Below the pieces are notes generated by a model. That model was not told the origin of the DNA. It saw nothing but the letters and a program-made list of their open reading frames with translations, and made no database searches. Positions 45,970 through 56,741 of a DNA stretch of 64,000 nucleotides are shown here, piece after piece. The DNA is from Listeria cornellensis FSL F6-0969 (GTDB lineage Bacteria > Bacillota > Bacilli > Lactobacillales > Listeriaceae). The stretch is taken from the NCBI RefSeq assembly GCF_000525855.1, contig NZ_AODE01000004.1, positions 1-64,000 on the forward strand, given 5' to 3'. Both the position numbers and the translations under genes were made by a program. Numbering within the stretch: position 1 is the stretch's first letter; every line of letters starts with the position of its first letter.

Positions 45970-46656
45970 ATGACTGTAAAAATCATGATTGTAGACGATC
46001 ATCAATTATTTCGTGAAGGTATAAAGCGTATCCTAGAGCTAGAAGATTCATTTGAAGTAGTTGCAGAGGCCGAAAATGGAAAAAATATTGTTGCTAAGGT
46101 GCGCGAGTATCGACCTGATATCGTGCTTATGGATATAAACATGCCTACCGTTAATGGTCTAGATGCAACAGAGATGCTAATCAGGCAATTTCCGAGTATA
46201 AAAGTAGTTGTTTTAACTATCCATGATACAGACGAATTTGTTACAGAGGCTTTGCGTGCCGGGGCAGTTGGCTATCTGCTGAAAGAAATGGACGCCAAGG
46301 ACCTGGTAGATGCTATTAAGACAGTAGAGGATGGTGGAGCATACATCCATCCAAAAGCTGCAATTAAATTAGTTCGTGAATATCGTCATCTAGCGAGTAC
46401 TAATAATGCACAGGGCGCTTATGGTTATCAGCAACCAGAAGTCAAGATGCCGTTACATATTCTCACGCATAGAGAATGTGAAGTGTTGCAACTTTTGACA
46501 GATGGCAAGAGTAATCGCGGTATTGGAGAAACACTGTTCATTAGTGAAAAGACTGTTAAGAACCATGTAAGTAGTATTTTACAAAAAATGAAAGTAAACG
46601 ATCGTACGCAAGCTGTTGTGACGGCCATCAAAAATGGCTGGGTATTCATTAGATAA
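45970..46656 (+). CDS. degU: Response regulator DegU
   Basis: NarL/LuxR-type regulator, 228 residues. Receiver domain 1-120 with [17 protein letters not shown], phospho-acceptor Asp in [10 protein letters not shown] (near residue 56) and the Lys in [11 protein letters not shown]; LuxR HTH near 160-225 ([37 protein letters not shown]). No histidine kinase gene is adjacent. In Listeria, DegU is known as an orphan controlling motility and virulence at low temperature, with acetyl phosphate as a phosphate donor. Confidence 0.95.
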   Translation: MTVKIMIVDDHQLFREGIKRILELEDSFEVVAEAENGKNIVAKVREYRPDIVLMDINMPTVNGLDATEMLIRQFPSIKVVVLTIHDTDEFVTEALRAGAVGYLLKEMDAKDLVDAIKTVEDGGAYIHPKAAIKLVREYRHLASTNNAQGAYGYQQPEVKMPLHILTHRECEVLQLLTDGKSNRGIGETLFISEKTVKNHVSSILQKMKVNDRTQAVVTAIKNGWVFIR

Positions 46657-46680
46657 TATCGTTAAATTTGAGGTGACTTT

Positions 46681-47535
46681 ATGGGGGAGAAAATTGCTAT
46701 CGTGACGGACAGTACTGCTTATTTACCCCAAGCAGTAATCGATAAGTTTGAGATTTATAGTGTGGCGCTTTCTGTGACAATTGACGGAAAGTCTTATGTG
46801 GAAAATAAGGATATTGATGAAAGCAACTTTTATAACATAGTGAAGGAAGCTAAATTTTTTTCCAACAACTTCTCAACCGGCGCCAGGCGATTTTGTTCTT
46901 TTGTATGAAAAATTACGCGATAAAGGTTTCGATACAATCATTAGCATCCACTTGAGCAGTGGTGTTAGTGGTACCTATCAAAATGCTGTATCAGCTGGAA
47001 AAATGGTGGAAGGGATTCATGTTGCTGCCTACGATTCAGAAATAGCTTGTATGGCCATGGGGATGTTAGTAGAAAAAGCCTCTGAATTAGTTGCAGCAGG
47101 AGCTGAATTGAAAACCATTTTGAAAGAGTTGGATGCTATGCGTGAAGCTATGGGTGCCTATTTCATTGTGGACGACTTAAATCACCTTGCAAGAGGCGGT
47201 AGGCTTTCTAATGCGCAAGCAATTATTGGAAGTGTTCTCCAAATCAAGCCGATTCTTCATTTTGAAGAAACAAAGATTGTTCTTTTTTGAAAAAAATTAG
47301 AACACAGAAAAAAGCTTTTCAAAGAATCGAAGGACTCTTAGCCGAGGCTGTAAAAAATGGTCAAGCGAAGCAAGCTTACATTGTTCATGGAAACTGCTAT
47401 GAAAAGGCAGGAATCTGGCAGACTGAATTACAGAAAGCTCATCCTGGTGTGGACTTTAATATTAGTTATTTCGGTCCAGTTATTGCAACGCATCTGGGGG
47501 AAGGCTCACTAGCTCTTGTATGGACAATAAAATAA
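46681..47535 (+). CDS. degV: DegV family fatty-acid-binding protein, three frame breaks
   Basis: About 283 residues after repair; binds a fatty acid and hands it to FakA-type kinases in related bacteria. IVTDSTAYLPQ at the N-terminus, SIHLSSGVSGTYQNA near residue 90 and DDLNHLARGGRLSNAQAIIG near 165 are family motifs. Runs T7 (46855-46861), T6 (47283-47288) and A7 (47290-47296) each have one base too many; repair gives KFFPTTSQPAPGDF and KIVLFEKIRTQKKAF. Follows degU by 24 bases. Confidence 0.92.
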
Positions 47536-47543
47536 ATGTTTCG

Positions 47544-47572
47544 AGCCTCCTTAGTTTAGGAGGTTTTTTTTA
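47544..47572 (+). terminator. degV terminator
   Basis: CCTCCT and AGGAGG pair around a short loop, followed by seven or eight Ts. Between it and comFA a small CAGAC/GTCTG hairpin lies near 47629. Confidence 0.75.
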
Positions 47573-47774
47573 AGTATAGCCCAGACATAAGAAAAAAATA
47601 AAAAGTGCAAAAAAAGTTCAAACAGACCGAAAAAAAGTCTGAAAAATACTCTAAAAGATGAATATTATCCTGAAGTATGTATCGATAAAGATGAAATAAG
47701 GTATGAAAATCAGAATATAGCAATTGGTAATTATTTTTTATCTCGTGTATAAATGGATATATGAGGTGAGTATA

Positions 47775-49115
47775 TTGCAGACAAACATAGAGGGAAGGCT
47801 ATTTTCAAAAGAAGAAATCCCCGATACTAAAAATATGCAACAGGTCAAGGCTGTCGAAGTCAAGGAAAACAAGAAAATGTGTTTAAGATGTGGGAATAAT
47901 CAAGAGGAATTATTCTTTAGAAGTCCTTGTAGTCACTGCGGTAGCGAGAACTGCTGGTATTGTAGGAATTGCATTATAATGGGGAAAATGACGGAGTGCG
48001 GCTCTCTATTCTATTTCCCCGGCAGGACTAGCATTTCGAGCCGAAAAAGTAATTATTTGGCTTGGAAAGGAGAATTATCACCTGGTCAGAAAATAGCATC
48101 TGCTAAAGTGCATCATGCTGTAGTGGAGAAAGAAAATTTACTTCTTTGGGCAGTTGCGGGATCTGGAAAGACGGAGATGATGTTTGAAGGAATGAATGAA
48201 GTATTGATAAATGGTGGGCGTCTATGTGTTGCGTCGCTAGAGTGGACGTTTGTTTAGAACTATTTCCACGTTTACAAGAAGTATTTCCAGATGTGGAGAT
48301 GGTTTGTTTATACGGAGATTCGACAGATGTGTATAATGGGGAACGGTTTGTAGTAGCCACGACCCATCAGCTCGTGAGATTCTATGAAGCATTTGATGTT
48401 ATTTTTATAGACGAAGTGGATGCGTTTCCATATGCAAAAGACCCTTTTTTGGAGTATGCCGTTCAAAAAGCACAGTTACGCACAGGATGTTCGATTTTCA
48501 TCACAGCTACACCAGATAGAAAGTGGCAAAAAGAATGTAACAGTGGGAAACGTCATTTTGTGAAAATTCCAGCGAGGTATCATAGGAAATCACTCCCTGT
48601 GCCTCGAAAAGTATGGATAGGAGATTGGAAAAAAAGATTACAAAAACAAAAAAATTCCTGATTTGATACTCCAGTGGATGCGACAAAAGTTAGATGAAGG
48701 ATGTCCTGTCTTATTATTTTTTCCGGAAATAAAAGTTATGTTAGAAGTAGCTGTTATTCTTGGTAAATTAGATTTCGAGCCACTTTTGACGGTTCATTCT
48801 TCCGATCCAGAAAGGAAGGAGAAAGTACAACAGATGCGGGATGGGACAATCCGATTATTACTCACAACAACCATTCTCGAGCGCGGAGTCACTTTTACAA
48901 ACGTGCAAGTAGGTGTTTTTGGAAGCGAAGGAAGGATTTTTACAGAATCAGCACTTGTTCAAATATCTGGGCGTGCAGGTCGGAAATTTGATTATCCTAA
49001 AGGCGACGTATTATTTTTTCATAATGGCGTCTCAAAAAATATGGCATTAGCTATTTCGCAAATAAAAATGATGAATCAACTTGGAAAGCGTCAGGGATTG
49101 CTAGATGAAAAATAG
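47775..49115 (+). CDS. comFA: DNA uptake helicase ComFA, two frame breaks
   Basis: Superfamily 2 ATPase that helps pull single-stranded DNA through the membrane; about 446 residues after repair. A zinc module (CLRCG, CSHC, CWYCRNC) is near residues 37-75, then Walker A in AVAGSGKTEMMF, IDEVDAFPY (DEAD box) and ITATPD, and QISGRAGRKFDYP (motif VI). TTG 47775 follows GAGGTGA. Breaks: a missing base near 48237 (a C would restore VASPRVDVCLELF) and an extra A in A7 at 48648-48654. Overlaps comFC by 11 bases. comFB is absent. Confidence 0.9.
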
Positions 49116-49796
49116 GTGCCTGTTATGCAGAAAAGAGTTGATGGCTGAAATTTCTTGGAGTAGCCTGTTCAAGCTAGAAAAGAAACGTGTGATCTGCGCT
49201 GGCTGTGAATCTAAGTTGAATCGTATCGAGGGTATCACATGTAGCAAGTGCGGTAGGCTGATGGATGATTCTAATAAAGAAATAATCTGCGAGGACTGCA
49301 AAAGATGGGGGATGAAAGAGCCGCATGATTACTTGCAAAAAAATATTGCTTGCTATACATACAATGAGTTCGCTAAAGATTTAATGGCTCTGTATAAATA
49401 TAGAGGTGATTATGCCATTGCAGGAGTCTTCGCACAACAATTGAAAGCGAAGTGGATAGAAATGAATAAAGAGGTCACGATACCGCTCCCGATTAGCTCA
49501 GAGCGGAGAAGGGAGCGCGGATTTAATCAGACAGAGGGATTGCTTCAATTAGCTGATATTTCATTCGAAACAGAACTCAAGAGAGAACATACTGAAAAAC
49601 AATCTAAAAAAAACAACGTAAAGAAAGAATCGAGCAGGAGCAATTCTTTTTTGTGGAAAATAAAGAGGTTCTTGAATCCAAAGAAATATTGTTAGTAGAT
49701 GATATTTATACAACAGGGGCAACGCTACATTTGGCAGCGGAAGCGCTTGTGAAAGCTGGTGCGAAAAGCGTAGTATCACTCACTGTTTTCCGTTAA
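49105..49796 (+). CDS. comFC: ComFC phosphoribosyltransferase-like competence protein, frameshifted
   Basis: About 229 residues after repair, needed for natural transformation and thought to work with ComFA. N-terminal zinc fingers (CLLC, CAGC, CSKC, CEDC), VTIPLPISSERRRERGFNQTEGL near residue 130, and the PRPP-binding loop ILLVDDIYTTGATLHLA near 195. The A8 run at 49606-49613 breaks the frame; A6 (or A9) gives KKQRKERIEQEQFFF. ATG lies inside the comFA end, so the two are translationally coupled. Confidence 0.9.
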
Positions 49797-50011
49797 AGCA
49801 AAATTTTCAATCATTTTAGGTTTGTTTTTGAAGATTTGTGGAATGAATAGAGTAACAGCATCATACTTACAGACTACGTAAACACTGGGAGTATAGTAAT
49901 TTTGCTCCGTGTAAATGTTTGCAAAATGCTACATTATAACGTAGACTGTATCTAAGAAGTCATTCACTTCTTGTAAAGTATGATTTGTTTTATTTCAAAG
50001 GAGGAATTGCT

Positions 50012-50575
50012 ATGCTAAAGTATAACATTCGTGGCGAAAACATTGAAGTAACGGAGCCAATTAGAGAGTATGTTGAAAAGAAAATCGACAAATTAGAGCG
50101 CTATTTCAGCGAGGCTCCAGACGCTAATGTTCATGTGAATCTTAAAGTTTATTCCGATAAGAACGCAAAGGTTGAAGTGACCATTCCTCTCAAAAATTTA
50201 GTGCTACGTGCTGAAGAAACGAGTGGGGATTTATATGCAAGTATTGATTTGATTGTAGATAAATTAGAAAGACAGATTCGTAAACATAAAACAAAAGTGA
50301 ACCGTAAATTCCGTGACAAAGGTGCCGAGCATGATTACTTCGCTTTTTCAGAAGTGAATAGCAGTGCTACGTCAGGTGAATTTGAGAACGATAGTGAGCT
50401 AGACATTGTTCGTACAAAGGAATTTTCTTTGAAACCAATGGACAGTGAAGAAGCTGTACTTCAAATGAATTTATTAGGTCATAGTTTCTTTGTATACACG
50501 GATGCAGAATCAGACGGGACAAACATTGTGTACCGTCGTAAAGATGGCAAATACGGTTTGATTGAAACAAATTAA
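50012..50575 (+). CDS. hpf: Long-form ribosome hibernation promoting factor
   Basis: 187 residues from ATG 50012 after GGAGGAATTG. The N-terminal S30AE domain ([21 protein letters not shown]) binds the 30S decoding site, and the C-terminal domain ([30 protein letters not shown]) pairs two ribosomes into 100S dimers. In Listeria it is induced in stationary phase and under SigB; I could not find a clean SigB promoter in the 215 bases upstream. Stands before secA as in Bacilli. Confidence 0.95.
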   Translation: MLKYNIRGENIEVTEPIREYVEKKIDKLERYFSEAPDANVHVNLKVYSDKNAKVEVTIPLKNLVLRAEETSGDLYASIDLIVDKLERQIRKHKTKVNRKFRDKGAEHDYFAFSEVNSSATSGEFENDSELDIVRTKEFSLKPMDSEEAVLQMNLLGHSFFVYTDAESDGTNIVYRRKDGKYGLIETN

Positions 50576-50590
50576 CTTAGATTGTCTTCT

Positions 50591-50629
50591 AAAAGCCGGG
50601 ATCCAAAACAAGGGGATCTCGGCTTTTGT
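50591..50629 (+). terminator. hpf terminator
   Basis: AAAAGCCGGGATCC and GGATCTCGGCTTTT pair almost completely around a nine-base loop, followed by a T-rich tail. Confidence 0.8.
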
Positions 50630-50769
50630 TGTCAATACCCAATTAGAAATAAAAAAGTGAATGACGAAAAAATGAGCTCGAGAAGATATTTTTTATTTAA
50701 ATAAAGCGCATAGCTTAGGCTTTTTTACAGAATCAAAGAAAATACGTCGAAATGTTCACAGGAAACAGG

Positions 50770-50799
50770 TTGTAAAAGACAGGCGAAAGATGGTAGAAT
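50770..50799 (+). promoter_or_regulatory. Predicted SigA promoter of secA
   Basis: TTGTAA at 50770 and TGGTAGAAT (extended -10, hexamer at 50794) with an 18-base spacer, about 100 bases before secA. The rest of the 327-base hpf-secA gap holds nothing I recognise. Confidence 0.55.
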
Positions 50800-50902
50800 T
50801 GTCTAGTGAGCCTATGATAAGGCAGTTGCGTCAGAAAGTGGGAAGAGCGCAACGATTTCAACTTCAGGGAAAGTATAGAAACAGGTAGAGGAGAATAAGA
50901 TC

Positions 50903-53417
50903 ATGGCAGGTTTATTAAAAAAGATATTTGAGTCTGGTAAAAAAGATGTTAAGTATCTAGAGAAGAAAGCAGATCAGATTGAAGCGCTAGCTGAAGAAAC
51001 AGCAAAGCTTTCTGATGATGAGATTCGTGCGAAAACAGAGGCTTTTAAAGAACGATATCAGAATGGGGAAACATTGGATTCTCTTTTGGTTGAGGCTTTT
51101 GCAGTGGCGCGTGAAGGAGCAAAGCGTGCATTAGGCATGTTCCCGTTTCGCGTTCAATTAATGGGTGGCATTGTGCTACACGAAGGTAACATCGCAGAGA
51201 TGAGAACTGGGGAAGGTAAAACTTTAACAGCGACACTACCAGTTTATTTAAATGCGCTCTCCGGAAATGGCGTTCATGTTGTTACAGTCAATGAGTATTT
51301 GTCGCAACGTGATGCGGAAGAGATGGGAGTTCTATATAATTTCCTTGGTTTATCAGTTGGACTAAATCTAAATGCTCTTTCCAGCGAAGAAAAACGGGAA
51401 GCATATGCTGCGGATATTACGTATAGCACAAATAATGAACTAGGGTTTGATTATTTACGTGATAACATGGTTGTGTATAAAGAGCAGATGGTTCAACGTC
51501 CACTTTCTTATGCTGTAATCGATGAGGTCGATTCAATTCTTGTCGATGAAGCAAGAACACCGTTGATTATTTCTGGTCAAGCAGAGAAATCGACTATTCT
51601 ATACGTTCGTGCTAATTCATTCGTTGAGACATTGACAGTGGAGAAAGATTATACAGTTGATATTAAGACGAAATCAGTGTACATGACTGAAGAGGGTATG
51701 ACAAAAGGTGAGAAGTATTTTGACGTCGAAAATTTGTTTGACATAGAAAGTTCCACTTTGCTCCATCATATTGCGCAAGCTTTAAAAGCAAACTATACGA
51801 TGCATCTTGATGTTGATTATGTTGTGCAAGATGACGAAGTACTAATTGTAGATCAATTTACTGGTCGTATTATGAAAGGCCGTCGTTTCAGTGAAGGCTT
51901 GCACCAAGCGCTGGAAGCTAAAGAAGGCGTTACAATCCAAAATGAATCACAAACAATGGCAACTATCACATTCCAGAACTATTTCCGGATGTATAAGAAA
52001 TTATCTGGTATGACAGGTACAGCTAAAACGGAAGAAGAAGAATTCCGTGATATTTATAATATGCGTGTTATCGAAATCCCAACGAATAAGCCAATCGTCC
52101 GTGATGACCGTGCTGATTTAATCTACACGTCAATTGATGCGAAATTTAATGCTGTGGTAGAAGACATTGCCGAACGTTACGCGAATGGACAGCCAGTATT
52201 GGTTGGTACCGTAGCGATTGAAACGTCTGAGGTTATCTCCCATAAATTAAAACGTAAAGGTGTACCACATAGTGTTTTGAATGCGAAACAACATGAAAAA
52301 GAAGCTGAAATTATCCAGTTCGCTGGGGAAAAAAGGCTCTGTAACTATTGCAACGAATATGGCCGGTCGTGGTACGGATATCAAACTTGGTGAAGGTACA
52401 ATTGAAGCAGGCGGTTTAGCTGTTATCGGTACGGAACGCCATGAATCAAGACGTATTGATAATCAGTTGCGTGGTCGTGCAGGTCGTCAAGGAGATCCAG
52501 GTGTAACACAATTCTATCTTTCGATGGAAGATGAATTGATGAAACGTTTCGGTTCAGATAACATGAAATCAATGATGGAACGATTTGGTATGGACGACGA
52601 AGCTATCCAAAGTAAAATGGTTAGTCGTGCTGTTGAATCTGCTCAAAAACGTGTCGAAGGAAATAACTTTGATTCACGTAAACAAGTACTTCAATATGAT
52701 GACGTGCTGCGTCAACAACGTGAAGTTATTTATAAACAACGTTACGCAGTTATTACCGCTGAAAATAACTTACGCTCTGTTATCGAACCAATGATTCAAA
52801 ACGTCGTGAATTTTGTCGTGCAGTCCAATGCACCAAGACAAGAGGATCGCGAAGAATGGAATTTACAAGGAATTATCGATTTCGTGGAGGCTAACTTGCT
52901 ACCAGAAGACGTAATCAGTGTAGATGACATTAAAAATATGGAAACGAAAGATATTCAAGATTTCATTTTAGAAAAAGTAAATGAAGCCTATAATGAAAAA
53001 GAAACAATGCTTCCAGAAGAAGAATTTAACGAGTTCCAAAAAGTAGTATTGCTACGTGTAGTAGATACGAAATGGGTAGATCATATCGATGCAATGGATC
53101 ATTTACGTGATGGTATTCATTTACGTGCATACGGTCAAATCGATCCGCTACGTGAATATCAATCAGAAGGCTTTGAAATGTTTGAAGCGATGATTGGCTC
53201 CATTGATGAAGAGGTTGCTCGTTACATTATGAAAGCTGAAATTCGTCAAAACCTTGAGCGTGAACAAGTGGCTAAAGGTGATGCTATTGATCCGAATGAA
53301 GGCAAACCACTGGCTAAGAAGCAACCAGTTCACAAAGATCAACACATTGGTCGTAATGATCCATGTCCTTGTGGTAGTGGCGAAAAGTATAAGAATTGTC
53401 ACGGAAAAGAGAAATAG
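50903..53417 (+). CDS. secA: Preprotein translocase ATPase SecA, frameshifted
   Basis: Motor that drives unfolded proteins through SecYEG. About 837 residues after repair. [14 protein letters not shown] (Walker A) near residue 102, [21 protein letters not shown] (DEAD box), [19 protein letters not shown], and [11 protein letters not shown] (motif VI). The C-terminus has the zinc SecB-type tail [19 protein letters not shown]. An A6 run at 52329-52334 breaks the frame; A5 gives [20 protein letters not shown]. SecA is essential, so an error is far likelier than inactivation. Shine-Dalgarno AGAGGAG before ATG 50903. Confidence 0.96.
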
Positions 53418-53425
53418 CAAGGTGC

Positions 53426-53457
53426 AAAAAAACCAGGAGTTTTCCTGGTTTTTTTGT
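53426..53457 (+). terminator. secA terminator
   Basis: AAAAAACCAGGA and TCCTGGTTTTTT form a twelve-pair stem with a GTTT-type loop and a T tail. Confidence 0.85.
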
Positions 53458-53555
53458 TTACACTTGGCCAACTAATCGCAGTTTCCAGCCAAGTATGCTA
53501 TATTATTAAAAGTGCATTTATTTTATGCATGAAAATTGAAAAAGAGGTGTTGAGA

Positions 53556-54657
53556 ATGGAATTAGCTGAAATTCGCAATGAACTAGAAAAGACAACCCAA
53601 CAAATCAAAGACTTTAGGGGGTCTCTTTGACTTAGACAGCATAGAAGTTCGGATTGCTGAGTTAGAGGATCAAATGTTGGATCCAGAATTTTGGAATGAC
53701 CAACAAGGGGCGCAAAAAGTCATCAATGAAGCGAACGGCTACAAAGAAACCTATAACGCGTTTCATGAATTAGAAGAAGAGCAAGAAAATCTAGAGCTTA
53801 GTTTGGAGCTTTTGCGCGAAGAGGCGGATGAAGAGTTGCAAACAGAACTAGAAACAGAATTAGAGAAATTTGTGGCGAAGTTAACGGATTTCGAATTGAA
53901 ATTAATGTTAAGCGAGCCTTACGATAAAAATAACGCCATTTTAGAGCTGCACCCAGGAGCCGGCGGAACGGAATCACAAGATTGGGGCTCGATGTTACTA
54001 CGCATGTACCAGCGCTGGGCCGATAAGAAGGATTTCAAAGTTGAGATGCTGGATTACCAAGCGGGAGACGAAGCGGGGATTAAGAGCGTGACATTGCTCA
54101 TCAAAGGGCATAACGCATACGGCTACTTAAAAGCGGAAAAAGGCGTTCACCGTCTCGTCCGTATTTCGCCATTCGATTCCTCAGGACGCCGCCATACATC
54201 TTTTGTATCATGTGATGTCATGCCAGAAATGGATGACGATATCGAAATCGAAGTTCGTCCAGAAGATTTAAAAATTGACACGTATCGCGCGACCGGAGCA
54301 GGTGGTCAGCATATTAATACGACCGATTCAGCTGTACGGATGACACATATCCCATCCGGAATTGTCGTAACATGCCAATCCGAGCGCTCGCAGCTAAAAA
54401 ACCGTGATCAAGCAATGAAGATGTTAAAAGCAAAATTATATCAAAAAGAACAAGAAGAAAAAGAGAAAGAGCTTGCGGAACTTCGCGGTGAACAAAAAGA
54501 AATTGGTTGGGGAAGTCAAATCCGATCTTACGTATTCCATCCGTATTCGATGGTAAAAGACCACCGTACAAGCGTTGAAACAGGAAATACACAAGCAGTC
54601 ATGGATGGCGATATTGATGAATTCATCAATGGCTATCTACGTTCGCGGATTGATTAA
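53556..54657 (+). CDS. prfB: Peptide chain release factor 2 (programmed +1 frameshift)
   Basis: Ends translation at UGA and UAA; 366 residues when the frameshift is counted. ATG 53556 opens a 24-codon first frame ending in TGA at 53628; translation continues one base on with [15 protein letters not shown]. The anticodon-like SPF determinant is in [16 protein letters not shown], and GAGGQHINT is the GGQ loop modified by PrmC. As in nearly all bacteria, RF2 shortage lets ribosomes shift at CTT TGA and so make more RF2. Unlike the other breaks in this window, this one is conserved biology. Confidence 0.97.
53614..53631 (+). promoter_or_regulatory. prfB recoding site
   Basis: AGGGGG (internal Shine-Dalgarno) followed by TCT CTT TGA C. 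The slippery CTT, the in-frame TGA stop and the following C are all as in the classical RF2 site. Confidence 0.95.
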
Positions 54658-54666
54658 GGTGGCAAG

Positions 54667-55536
54667 ATGAAAGAAATGAAACCAGTCAAACGGCGTAAAC
54701 TACCGCCTAAATTAGCGAAAGCGATGGAATACGTCTATGTCATTTTAGGCGCATTTATTATCGCTTTAGCATTCAATGTCTTGCTGTTACCGAATCATGT
54801 TGCTTCTGGTGGCGTGAGCGGGATCAGTACAATTATCAATTATTTAACAGGATGGACACCGGCTTACATTCAATGGGCATTCAATATCCCATTATTTTTT
54901 GCAGGGGTGTTCTTCCTAGGCTACCAATTCGGGATTAAAACTTTCGTAGGCACGATGATTATGCCACTATTTGTTTATTTGACATCTGATTGGACCGTTT
55001 GGACACATGAACCACTTGTTGCGGCCTTATTTGGTGGTGTACTTGTGGGGATGGGGCTCGGTATTGTCTTTCGGGGCAAAGCATCGACAGGTGGTACAGA
55101 TGTCATCGCCCAAATTTTGCACAAATTCACGAATCTTTCGCTAGGCATTTGTGTGGCTTTGATTGACGGTTTTGTCGTTATCGCAGCGATGTTTGTCTTT
55201 GATATCGAGTCGGGTCTGTACGCGCTCATTGGCCTGTTCGCCACGAGTAAAACGATTGATCTCGTTCAAGTCGGGCTCAACCAGTCGAAAACCGTACTGA
55301 TTATTTCAGAAAAACAAGACGAGATACGCCATGCCATTCTTTATAAAATTGATCGAGGTATTACACGTCTGTCGGCAAAAGGCGGTTATACAGAAGATGA
55401 TAGACAGATTCTACTGTGTGTTATTGCTCAATCGGAATTTTCAAGGCTAAAAGGTGTTATAAAAGAAATTGACCCGAGCGCATTTGTCGTTGTTATGAGC
55501 GCAAGTGAGGTTATGGGAGAAGGCTTTAATATTTAA
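54667..55536 (+). CDS. YitT family membrane protein (DUF161/DUF2179)
   Basis: 289-residue membrane protein with five or six helices between residues 20 and 195 (VYVILGAFIIALAFNVLLLP, LVAALFGGVLVGMGLGIVF) and a cytoplasmic C-terminal DUF2179 domain (IDRGITRLSAKGGYTEDDR, VMSASEVMGEGFNI). GKASTGGTDVIAQIL is the family signature. Function unknown. ATG follows AAGGTGGC, nine bases after prfB, so it is probably co-transcribed. Confidence 0.88.
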   Translation: MKEMKPVKRRKLPPKLAKAMEYVYVILGAFIIALAFNVLLLPNHVASGGVSGISTIINYLTGWTPAYIQWAFNIPLFFAGVFFLGYQFGIKTFVGTMIMPLFVYLTSDWTVWTHEPLVAALFGGVLVGMGLGIVFRGKASTGGTDVIAQILHKFTNLSLGICVALIDGFVVIAAMFVFDIESGLYALIGLFATSKTIDLVQVGLNQSKTVLIISEKQDEIRHAILYKIDRGITRLSAKGGYTEDDRQILLCVIAQSEFSRLKGVIKEIDPSAFVVVMSASEVMGEGFNI

Positions 55537-55548
55537 AATACAGCAAAA

Positions 55549-55592
55549 GGAGTAGCATTGACCAGTCACGTTGATGTTGCTTTTTTGTATAA
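55549..55592 (+). terminator. prfB-yitT operon terminator
   Basis: AGTAGCAT pairs imperfectly with ATGTTGCT across an 18-base interior that has its own GTCA/GTTGA pairing, followed by six Ts. Confidence 0.55.
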
Positions 55593-56054
55593 CAGTTGTG
55601 TAACAAGAAGTTCATTCAGAGTACCTAGGAAGGTATTTACTTAGCAGAAGTGGTCTATTCCAATTGATTTCACTGTAACTATTTTTAATATCCCTGTAAT
55701 GTTAATTCACTGGAAAACGCGGTACAATAGGAGAGTAGTAAAACAGTGCAGTAATTCAGGCACGTTTTTTTTATGGCTTTTTTACAGAAAGAGAAGTATA
55801 TGCGATTTTTAATGATGGAAATGAAAATATGTATATTGCAAATAAAATAAAACTTGTCATTGGTTGAAATATAACTGTAACCTAATTAACCTGAACCTGA
55901 AAGATTGAAGTGTTATAATGGAATCATGCGTTGTGACTTCAAGTACTTCAGCAAAAATGGTGAGCCTTGTTTGAGACTTCACTGCACAATTCGGGTTATC
56001 TTACATGTTATATCATTCCAACTTGATTTAAGAAAGGCATAGTTAGGTGATAAA
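55593..56054 (+). promoter_or_regulatory. Long gap upstream of ftsE with predicted promoter
   Basis: About 460 bases without a gene. TATAAT at 55914 is a strong -10, with a weak CTGAAC at 55891 17 bases upstream; it is 136 bases before ftsE. A second TACAAT lies near 55723. B. subtilis has cccA (cytochrome c551) upstream of ftsE; I find no trace of it here. Confidence 0.5.
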
Positions 56055-56741
56055 ATGATTGTTATGGAAGATGTCTACAAGAAATATCCCAATGGTATTA
56101 CAGCTGCGAATGGGTTGAACATTAAGATTGACCAGGGAGAATTCGTTTATGTCGTAGGGCCGAGTGGTGCTGGTAAATCGACTTTTATTAAGATGATATA
56201 CCGCGAAGAGCGAGCGACAAAAGGAACGATTAATGTTGGTAAATTTGATTTACTCAATATGAAGAATCGCGAAGTACCGTTTTTAAGAAGGCATGTCGGT
56301 GTTGTTTTTCAGGATTTCAAGTTGCTTCCGAGCAAAACCGTTTATGAAAACATTGCGTATGCGATGGAAGTAGTAGAGGAAGATCCGAAAGTCATCAAAG
56401 ACCGTGTCATGGAAGTGCTAGACCTAGTTAATTTGAAACATAAAGTCAGAATGCTACCAGATGAGTTGTCTGGCGGGGAGCAACAACGGATTTCGATTGC
56501 TCGCTCGATAGCAAATATGCCACAGGTTTTAATTGCAGATGAACCGACTGGAAACCTCGATCCTGATACGTCATGGGAAATCATGAATATCCTTGAAGAA
56601 ATTAGTAATCGCGGAACGACAATCGTGATGGCGACACACAATAAAGAGATTGTTAATACTCTGAAACACCGTGTAATCGCTATCGAAAACGGCAGAATCG
56701 TTCGTGATGAACAGCAAGGAGATTATGGCTATGAAATTTAG
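56055..56741 (+). CDS. ftsE: Cell division ABC transporter ATPase FtsE
   Basis: ATPase half of FtsEX, which does not transport but switches on peptidoglycan hydrolases outside the cell. 228 residues. GPSGAGKSTFIKMIYREER (Walker A) near residue 36, Q-loop in VVFQDFKLL, LSGGEQQRISIARSI signature and VLIADEPTGNLDP (Walker B). Overlaps ftsX by 11 bases. The hydrolases it would activate lie immediately downstream. Confidence 0.97.
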   Translation: MIVMEDVYKKYPNGITAANGLNIKIDQGEFVYVVGPSGAGKSTFIKMIYREERATKGTINVGKFDLLNMKNREVPFLRRHVGVVFQDFKLLPSKTVYENIAYAMEVVEEDPKVIKDRVMEVLDLVNLKHKVRMLPDELSGGEQQRISIARSIANMPQVLIADEPTGNLDPDTSWEIMNILEEISNRGTTIVMATHNKEIVNTLKHRVIAIENGRIVRDEQQGDYGYEI

